Positions 57,021 to 64,000 of a DNA stretch of 64,000 nt are shown one piece after another. The position numbers and the translations under genes were made by a program. This DNA is from Botryotinia globosa (Eukaryota; Ascomycota; Leotiomycetes; Helotiales; Sclerotiniaceae), in assembly GCA_014898425.1 (NCBI GenBank), contig RCSZ01000001.1, forward strand, positions 2,418,001 through 2,482,000, in the 5' to 3' direction. The notes under the pieces were generated by a model. That model did no database searches. It worked only from the letters and a program-made list of their open reading frames with translations, and was not told the origin of the DNA. Position 1 is the first letter of the stretch. Each line of letters begins with the position of its first letter.

Positions 57021-59480
57021 CTATGCAGCATCCCTCATATCATCTTCCTTCCACTGATGAAACATTTTTTTATAACTCCACTCAGGACTACTCGGTTCAG
57101 TGACGCTATTTCTCTCTCCTCTTGGTCTCATCTCATTTGGTGACATGGCTGCGGGTGGATATACAAACCCAGTCCCATTTCTTATAATCGAGGGAGATGT
57201 AGCGAGAATACGATCCGTTCCTGCAGTGATGGGCTGATTCCTGGAGAATAAGTCAAGTTGTCTATCGGCGGTCGAGCCAGCTATATCATATATAGCTTCA
57301 TCTGCCTCTGGTTCTGTAGTGCTTTCATCAGTCTGTGGCTCATTATCGGCATCAGAGCTTGACAGTGAAAGTGTTGTTTCTCCGGGAGATGAGAGATCTC
57401 GAATTTGGTGCTTGATGTGAAGCATGTCTCTTGAAGGAATAGGAAAGCTGAACATTTCATTTTCTAGCCCCAATCGTGGCGTACGACGAGGAGTAGTCTG
57501 AGCCGAAAGAGGTCCGGTGTGATGGGAACGCTCTTGATGTTTTGCAATGTCTAATACCGAGGCTGTTGCCCTAAGGGGCGGGCGAGGTGAATTTCCCCGT
57601 TTCCCATTTTGCTTTAAAGATTCACTATCTTCATCCCGCGACATCAGTAACAAATTTCCATTATCAAATCTTTGTCTTCCCATTCCGGTAGACTGTCGGG
57701 AACCCTCACCAGCCCTCAACCGCCTTAAGTTTACCTCACTTGGACTAAAAACTACTCTCGCTCGTAGTTTCTGCACAGCAGCATCTAACTCCAGTTCAAC
57801 GGCGCAGTGATTCCATACACGACTTAATTTTGGCCAAGTAGCTCTTTCCCCAGACAAACAAGCCTGCTCCATGAATTCGGTCGTCGGATTCTTCAATATT
57901 CTGGGAAAGTCCTTAAAATTGATTTCTGGTAGAATTGTGATATCACCAGAATACTTCTGACTCAGGATAGACTTGCACTTAGTTACCAAATTCGGAAATA
58001 CACCTAATTCGGCCAGAACTTGCATACGATGGAGAGCTTCAGCCTTTGCCAAATGTGTGAGATTATAAACCCAGCCGGGTCCTCCGTCACCATTTTTCAT
58101 TACAGTTTCTTTGACCGTTTCCTCATCCTTAGCGATGAATGGTATAACATGAGGATTGACTTGAGAAACAATGAAGTGATTAACATTGAACATTTCTGCC
58201 AACCGAGTCATTGGTAGATCGTTGTCCACACTCCCATCAATCCAGCGTTGAGGTGTAGGATTCCAAGACGAAGTCTCTCCCGTAAGCGGATTTTTCATGA
58301 GTAGTTCCGCTGCAGAAAATAGAAGAGGCACCGAACATGACGCAGCTACCGCTGACCAAATCATGACATTCGGTGCCGTAACATAGTTAAGTAGTCGAGG
58401 TAGCTCGTATACTGAGGCAGATGATACACATATATTGAGAATGCGACGAGATCGATTGTAAGCCTCTTGGAATGTCATATCTCCCAAAAGTTCCCGCATG
58501 ACTCTCGTTAAGTGTTTGATATCGATCCACGCGCCTTCTGTCAACAAACGTCTGATTCTATCCAGGACTCCGTCTTCGTTTCCATTTTCCTCGAACACTG
58601 CGAGGTCTCCGTGCGGGAATTCCTTCAGAACGTCCGGGATCTCTTCATCGGTCCTTGCGCACAACACAGCACAAACTATACTACCAGCAGAAGCACCCGA
58701 TATGATTCTTGGCAGTAGACGAGCCTCGAACAGAGCTTTCAAGACCCCGACGTGGTTCATTCCAAAAGTTGCCCCTCCACTCAGTAGTAAGGCACTTCTC
58801 CCAAAAGCCTGCCTAGCATACACAACCTGCTCTAGTATATCCTTTGTCTCCAATCCGACCGGCAAGGCATACTTGCTGTTTTCAACTAATGCGCGTATCG
58901 TATCCAACGTCGACTCAATATACCTCTCGATGGCAACTTTCGTTCCAACGTGACTATGCTTGTATAGTCTAATATTGCCCATACCTCCCAGATCTCTTGA
59001 CAATGTTGTGCGCACCAATGTAAGCATCTTCTTAATATCGCAATCGATTCTAGCCGTATCCATCTGTTTAGTCCTTGCTTCGATTAACGCAGCGTCGAAG
59101 TCGGTCGACAGTGAGTCGAGTTTCCATGCTTCATTATCCTCGAGTATATCTAACTCTTTCGCGGCACTCCTCCAAACTTCCAACGTTTCTGCGTTCTTCA
59201 TCCGCAGATTCAAGATTTGTATCCTCTCCTCCTTTTTGCGCAAGGCAACCCGTTCTTCTTCCGTCAACCCATCTCGCACTTGTAGTATCTTATTGTTGAG
59301 GATATCGGCGCCTGTTCTCAAGATCCTGGTGGCCGGTCCAAACAAGCCAACCGAGGGCTCCGAAACTTTCTCTCTATCATACCCATATTCATTCGCATTG
59401 GAAGATTTGGCAGATGTAGCGGTAGTATTATTATTAACGACACAAAACTGTGGAGTCTGAAGGTATCCGAACAACACCAT
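57021..59480 (-). CDS. Patatin-type triacylglycerol lipase (Tgl3/4/5 family)
   Basis: A single exon of 819 residues. An N-terminal DUF3336-like helical part (RDGLTEEERVALRKKEERI, AETLEVWRSAAKELD) precedes the patatin fold. SALLLSGGATFGMNHVGVLK contains the oxyanion loop, SGASAGSIV the catalytic Ser in GASAG (about residue 268), and WIDGSVDNDLP the catalytic Asp of the Ser-Asp dyad. The C-terminal 220 residues are Ser/Pro/Arg-rich and disordered. Yeast Tgl3/4/5 sit on lipid droplets and hydrolyse stored triacylglycerol; some also act as acyltransferases. The family is firm; which member it matches is not decided. Whether a further 5' exon exists upstream of 59480 is open. Confidence 0.92.
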   Translation of the reverse strand: MVLFGYLQTPQFCVVNNNTTATSAKSSNANEYGYDREKVSEPSVGLFGPATRILRTGADILNNKILQVRDGLTEEERVALRKKEERIQILNLRMKNAETLEVWRSAAKELDILEDNEAWKLDSLSTDFDAALIEARTKQMDTARIDCDIKKMLTLVRTTLSRDLGGMGNIRLYKHSHVGTKVAIERYIESTLDTIRALVENSKYALPVGLETKDILEQVVYARQAFGRSALLLSGGATFGMNHVGVLKALFEARLLPRIISGASAGSIVCAVLCARTDEEIPDVLKEFPHGDLAVFEENGNEDGVLDRIRRLLTEGAWIDIKHLTRVMRELLGDMTFQEAYNRSRRILNICVSSASVYELPRLLNYVTAPNVMIWSAVAASCSVPLLFSAAELLMKNPLTGETSSWNPTPQRWIDGSVDNDLPMTRLAEMFNVNHFIVSQVNPHVIPFIAKDEETVKETVMKNGDGGPGWVYNLTHLAKAEALHRMQVLAELGVFPNLVTKCKSILSQKYSGDITILPEINFKDFPRILKNPTTEFMEQACLSGERATWPKLSRVWNHCAVELELDAAVQKLRARVVFSPSEVNLRRLRAGEGSRQSTGMGRQRFDNGNLLLMSRDEDSESLKQNGKRGNSPRPPLRATASVLDIAKHQERSHHTGPLSAQTTPRRTPRLGLENEMFSFPIPSRDMLHIKHQIRDLSSPGETTLSLSSSDADNEPQTDESTTEPEADEAIYDIAGSTADRQLDLFSRNQPITAGTDRILATSPSIIRNGTGFVYPPAAMSPNEMRPRGERNSVTEPSSPEWSYKKMFHQWKEDDMRDAA

Positions 59481-60827
59481 GCTTCTCCCAGTTCTCCATT
59501 CGAGGCGTACTTTCTAACAGTCCTTCACAAACAAAGCCTTTGGTATGGTTGCGGAAATGCGTCCGTAGCTACAGTGTTGGGGTATAAAAGAGGGAAAACA
59601 ATCATTAACACCATGGAAGTTATTGTAATTATTTTTATATTATTTAATCATTGACGTAGGGAAGTGCCTGTGCCGGTAATTGAATTGAATACCTAATACA
59701 CAGTATTATTGCATGCAGATCTCGTGTGTCAGTCTAGTCCATGCAGTGTCACAGGGCACGAGTCAATCTTCCTTTCCAACAGACCTTATTCAAATTTCCG
59801 AAACAAGGAATACCTAAGCTCAGCTGATCGTACGGAGATTCTCAATGAGTGTCTAGTAGAAAGTTTATGGGAGAAGACGTAAGAATTTATTGCCATTTTT
59901 CTTTGTTGTTCAATTGCGGTGTACTCAGGACATGGTAAAAGAGCCCAAATCATCACATCATCAATACTAATGCATTTTACGCTTGGCTTCTACAGCTGGG
60001 CAGCAAGTATGTATGTACATGACAATCTGATATACGTACATGCGAATTAGATTTCCGGCGGTACCATCGGGTCAGTTCAGGATCATCAGCTGAAAAGATC
60101 TCGATTTGTTTCTGTGCGCAGGGTAGCTTGTATTCGTAACGATGCGTAGGTTGCATTTCCTCATCATGTGCTATTTCGCTAGCCACTTCATATCAAATTT
60201 GAGACATCTATGCATTGTCTATCAAAAACGTATGGAGGCAGATCCTGATGGCTGTATCGGCAAAAGTAATGAGTAACAAGTAAGATGCATTGGCCTTTTG
60301 CACAAGTCACTGCTTAGATTATCAGTTGAGAATCTATCGTTCCTCGGAAACATTCTGGATAATGTTAATCAAGCATTCATGTCAAGCTGAGATTATCTTT
60401 GGCGTCGAAGATGGCTTCAACAAAACCTATCGGATCATCCTCATTGACCCCATTTATGACAACCTTGGAATGCATCATCTGCTATGCAATATGATCTCCA
60501 CATGAAGATCGAAAGATGCGAAAGGCTCAAAGCATGTGAAATTCATCGTGCATCACATTTTAGCATGTGAAAATTAAACCGCCACGATTGAACAATCTTC
60601 ATGTAGATAGATTCAGAAGCCAAAAACTTTGTTTAAATTTCAAAATGTACTTGCTATATCTGTCTATGGTAACCAAGCAAAAAGGGGTATACGCTTGTTA
60701 CGTTATCAAACGCCGAGTTCCTCCCATATGGTGAGGCTTGATACGTAGAACAACGCCGAGTTCGTAACCTATTTTCCAAACAAAACAATCAACCCAAACC
60801 CATTCTCCGCCATCCTTTTTTGCATTT
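59481..60827. other. Intergenic region, possible isolated exon near 60036-60180
   Basis: This is the promoter of the patatin gene and the 3' flank of xanA. A minus-strand frame of about 60 codons near 59977-60186 looks protein-like and ends at a GTACGT donor-like site, but has no ATG and no partner exon. No gene is claimed. Confidence 0.45.
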
Positions 60828-62007
60828 CTAATAGAGCTTGCCATCCGGTCCCATAACTCCTTCGGAAGAAGCCATGTTGCACTGTCTAAATAGTCTCTTT
60901 TCCTCGGGACTGAATGCACCTACGACTGAATGTAAGACTCCTTGATTGTTGAACAAGACCAAATCGCCTTCCACCCAATCATGTGGATACACGAATTTCG
61001 GACTGATAGCTGGTCGCTGTAAGCGATAGACTAAATCTCTCACTTCCTTGAGATCAGTCATAACCTCTCCATTTGGTACATGAATGGCTTTGATGGCACT
61101 AGGATGAATTTGAAGTGCCAAGTTACCCGTGACTGGATTCTTCCAGCACATAGGCAAAATCTTGATATCCTTCTCATCAACAGGAGGAAGTTCAGACAAA
61201 GGCAACTCATGCCCTTCGGAAACCATACCAAGGCCGGTGGAGCGTGACCTTGCAGGAGACATCCAAATATATGGATGTGGTGCGTATTCTACCTTTGCTC
61301 CACGAACGAACTCCTTATCTTCTTCGCTTAACAAATTGTACATGTTTTGACCGGAGATAAAAGCAGTGGTACCAAGAGGGACATCCATCTCTTCACCAGT
61401 TCCATCATCATAACGAAGAGTTTGGCGACGGCCAGCCGGAACCTTTACAGCCATCAACGATGTTACTTTTGGTGGATTGAGGGCATACAGAGCAGCATCA
61501 ATGTGCCATCGGTAGAAACGTGTGAACGCCAAATCGTCTTCCTCTGGAACAGCGGTCTTATGGAAAACTTTGTGATGAGGGTGCTTGAGCGTAATATTCT
61601 TCAATCCTTCATATTCCTCATAGAACCCGTTTCCGATGACTTGAACCTGAGTTTGATGAGGGATTGTTTTCAAGTCTGGGTGAAGAACTGATCGTTTCGC
61701 ATCAAGAGTTTTGCCATGACCATATGTTTCTAGGGAAACAATTAGACACAAGACTTAAACGAGTGGAGGGAAAGTACTTACCGGCCGTGGGATCAAATCT
61801 GCGTGTAAGATCATATTGAGCTTTGGGGGAGAGACCAGTCTGGTTTTTCAATACTACAACATGGTAATTATATAAAGCATTGCGAATGGTTTTGAAGTCC
61901 TCCTCGCTGAGATGTTCTATGTCAACGTTGTTGATCTCGGCCCCAAGGTTGAGAGAGGAATTCTCTTGTGAAGAGAAAGGCTTCACTTCCAATGTCTTGA
62001 CGGCCAT
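60828..62007 (-). CDS. xanA: Alpha-ketoglutarate-dependent xanthine dioxygenase (XanA)
   Basis: Exons on the minus strand are 62007-61782 and 61729-60828, giving 375 residues. XanA is a TauD/TfdA-fold Fe(II) enzyme that turns xanthine into uric acid, replacing xanthine dehydrogenase in many fungi. The iron facial triad is His151 and Asp153 in YRWHIDAAL and His342 in NNQGVLHSVVGAF; an Arg about 12-15 residues later should bind the 2-oxoglutarate carboxylate. DPTAETYGHGKTL (joined by splicing), PPKVTSLMAVKVPAGRRQTLRYDDGTGEE and PMCWKNPVTGNLALQIHPSAI match Aspergillus XanA. A CGG-N6-CCG site lies 137 bases upstream of the start. XanA is preferred over generic TauD for these motifs and the site. 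Confidence 0.85.
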
Positions 62008-62143
62008 TGGATTTTCTGGGGTTCAGATGTTATGTTTTGTCTGGAATATGGATATATTGAAAGGAAGAAGATTGTAACCGACGTTTGGCTGTATGACCGT
62101 GGAAGGTCAGTGATTTATGTATCTGAGTTGTGAGCGAGGGGCG

Positions 62144-62157
62144 ACGGAAAAGTCCGA
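62144..62157. promoter_or_regulatory. UaY-type purine-regulator site ACGG-N6-CCGA
   Basis: The bases ACGGAAAAGTCCGA form an inverted CGG pair with six-base spacing. This matches the core of the UaY consensus (TCGG-N6-CCGA), the Zn2Cys6 activator of purine catabolic genes in Aspergillus nidulans. It sits 137 bases upstream of the xanA start. The match is seen; regulation is inference. Confidence 0.6.
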
Positions 62158-62250
62158 ATGGAGCAGGTTAAATTTACGCATAGGGAAGGCCGGAACAGAA
62201 CTGACTCCACGCGCTCCCCCGGCTGGTGCAAGAGTAAATCGGAATAACTT

Positions 62251-62257
62251 TGATAAG
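62251..62257 (+). promoter_or_regulatory. AreA-type GATA site TGATAAG upstream of xanA
   Basis: TGATAAG matches the HGATAR core bound by the nitrogen regulator AreA. A second copy, AGATAAG, is at 62338-62344. Such sites are common by chance, so on their own they are weak evidence; next to the UaY-type site they fit nitrogen control. Confidence 0.35.
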
Positions 62258-62978
62258 CCATTCTTGACTTACATATGGTGGTGCATTTGAGTACTTTTAG
62301 TTGAATGTATTGGTGAGGAAGGGTTTATCGACATAGAAGATAAGAAAGCCGGAGCTCGCCGCTTGACCCTTAAATCAAGATGTGGAGAAGCTTTAATAAA
62401 ACGTGCATCAAGAGCTATTTACTCGTTGTTGTTATCAATCAATTGAGGCAGGTCGTTATACTATGTTGGTCATGTGTTGGTGTTATCATTTTCTCGTTTT
62501 CTCAAAAATGGCTACCAAATCTCTTCTTCAATCTTCTAATTCAAAATTCAAAATTCAAAATATAAACAATCTACAATCAACAGTTATGATTCTTTAGCCT
62601 TTGCTCGTTCTCCATACACTCATCAATCCAATCATGTGAACAAAAGATCAGTGAATCGATTTTCCAAGTTGCAAATCTTCTTACTTGTTGAATCAATTGG
62701 AAGACGATCATCATGATCAAGCCACACCTTGCAGCGGAATTTACGGTGGCATAGTGGCGACGCTCCATGTCTATGATGACATTGATCTTGGAAATCCATA
62801 CTAGGTATCTCATGAATCAAAATCATTGTTAGAGTTGCTTCCTTATATGTGCATCTTCATCATCAAATTCGTTCATATGAACTTTTTAAGTCCTTTCAAA
62901 TTTCCTACGCAGGTCAAAATATTCACCTACCTATTTCAATCTCGCCGAAATCTTCATATAATCCCAACATCAGCAAAC

Positions 62979-63910
62979 ATGAGTTGGATGGATTCGTGGT
63001 CGCGCCCCTCAAAACATTCCGCTGTTCCCCCACCTCTCTATTTAACGGCAGGAGAAAGCGTTCCTTACTGTCTAACGTGTGGTCGAGTCATGAGTTAGCA
63101 CCGTGATGAACATTCTTTAAGCATTATCTAATATATCCAATAGGCACCAAAAAGGCCAGCAAAAAATCCAACAATGAGGTCAAATACTGTTCAGACAGGT
63201 GTAGGAACCGAAAGCCGGGGAAAATAGATAGAAAGATCGAGCAAGCCATTGTTGCATTGTTGGACCAGGAGAAAGACTCGGGTGTAGAGAAGACTGGTGC
63301 CAAGGATCGTTTTGTGAAAGGAGACCATCGGATTATTGTTACCTGTGACGAAATTGAAGAGATTGTATTTGGGAGTCGGTTCGATCCCGAAAAAGTTTAT
63401 GGGAGAAGGAAAAATCGTAAAAGTCGAGCAATTGGAGGACCGAATGATGATGCAGAATGGAAAACCGTTGATATGGAAAGTAGTGAGGACTCCGCTAGCG
63501 ACGATGCACCTCATGAGCCTGTGAACACAAAAACCGGGCCAATGATACGCCCACCACAGACCGAATCAGATGTCAATTTCAGTGTTGGGGGCGAGAGAGG
63601 TAAAGCTGAGAGAACGGAGGAATCAGCTTCGGATTTACAGAAGAAAGTTGATGGCCAAAAACAAGCGGAAGAAAGAGAGATGGTTCGGAGGGCAGCTAGG
63701 AGGGCTGTTGTCTTTGGTTTCATCGTTGAACAGCCTCTCGAAAACAGCCCATCTCAAGCCTCTAAGGGCTCAAAGCATAAAAAGACGACAAGCTGGGAGG
63801 AGAATGTTGTAAAAGAGCCCATCAGGCGCAAATGCGAGGCTTTGATGCAAGGCTCAGTAGTTGAGCCAAGCTACGCCAAGGGAAATTGGTCTATAAGATG
63901 GCGAGAGTAG
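62979..63910 (+). CDS. Small zinc-knuckle protein of unknown function
   Basis: Exons are 62979-63093 and 63144-63910, giving 293 residues. The N-terminus has PYCLTCGRVMS (CxxC), and the second exon starts STKKASKKSNNEVKYCSDRCRNRKPGK with CxxxC. The two pairs, about 25 residues apart, form a typical treble-clef-like zinc site that is completed by splicing. The middle is helical and charged (KIDRKIEQAIVALLDQ, DEIEEIVFGSRFDPEKVYGRRK), and the last 130 residues are Glu/Lys/Ser-rich. The protein ends SYAKGNWSIRWRE. I recognise no named family. A nucleic-acid or protein-binding role is possible. Splice sites and both Cys pairs in one frame make the gene structure convincing. Confidence 0.8.
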
Positions 63911-64000
63911 CTAGCTATCTCTTCCCATGACGTCCACCGTTACTTCTATGCATTGAAGTAAGCACTTGCATAAGAGAGAGAACCCCAAAAAATCCGTTAG

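Larger units (their letters stand above)
62008..62978. other. Divergent promoter region of xanA and the zinc-knuckle gene
   Basis: This holds the regulatory sites listed separately. No gene was recognised between 62360 and 62978. Confidence 0.5.

Noticed and set aside
1..64000. tRNA, rRNA and CRISPR features
   Set aside because: No tRNA B-box with a matching acceptor stem, no rRNA stretch and no spaced direct repeats were found by eye; a tRNAscan-type search would be needed to be sure.

Overview
This window looks like nuclear DNA of a filamentous ascomycete, most likely a leotiomycete of the Sclerotiniaceae (Botrytis/Sclerotinia type; this placement is inference). The evidence is eukaryotic, densely packed genes on both strands, short introns of about 50-100 bases with GT...AG ends, moderate GC, and fungus-specific families (GPI14, SWP1, XanA, Zn2Cys6 factor, FSH hydrolase, SNG1/DUF3533). 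Most genes are spliced. I rebuilt exon chains by hand so that reading frame and family motifs run across every junction; exon coordinates are in each entry.

Layout, left to right. 0-17 kb: the end of a Zn2Cys6 regulator (broken by the window edge), an SNG1-like membrane protein, a DUF4470 protein, TRAX diverging from the GPI mannosyltransferase GPI14, an F-box protein, a simple-repeat field, and a DUF1769 protein. 17-31 kb: an intronless Kelch/BTB (Ral2-like) protein, 1-Cys peroxiredoxin, an 8-bp minisatellite, a six-exon MFS transporter, an Mpv17/Sym1 protein and eIF4E. 31-42 kb: a malonyl-CoA synthetase-like enzyme diverging from a BolA protein, an FSH hydrolase, a candidate spliced gene with few start codons (36.5-37.1 kb), a small Cys-rich ORF, a 3-kb gene-poor stretch, and a Ser-rich small protein. 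42-64 kb: mitochondrial aspartyl-tRNA synthetase, an AP180-type endocytic adaptor, Tfb3 diverging from NudC, the oligosaccharyltransferase subunit SWP1, a 414-bp hAT-type MITE, nicotinate phosphoribosyltransferase, a patatin-type lipase, xanthine dioxygenase XanA, and a small zinc-knuckle protein.

This is mainly housekeeping sequence and not a biosynthetic or defence cluster. The genes share no single pathway, although several act in mitochondria (Sym1, the malonyl-CoA synthetase, BolA, mitochondrial AspRS) and several in the ER (GPI14, SWP1). The most notable signals are a MITE with a perfect 8-bp target duplication and RIP-like transition differences (53741-54154), a purine-regulator-type CGG-N6-CCG site in the xanA promoter, the candidate gene at 36563-37062, a 20-base perfect palindrome near 8.86 kb, and a series of very short exons (11-23 nt).
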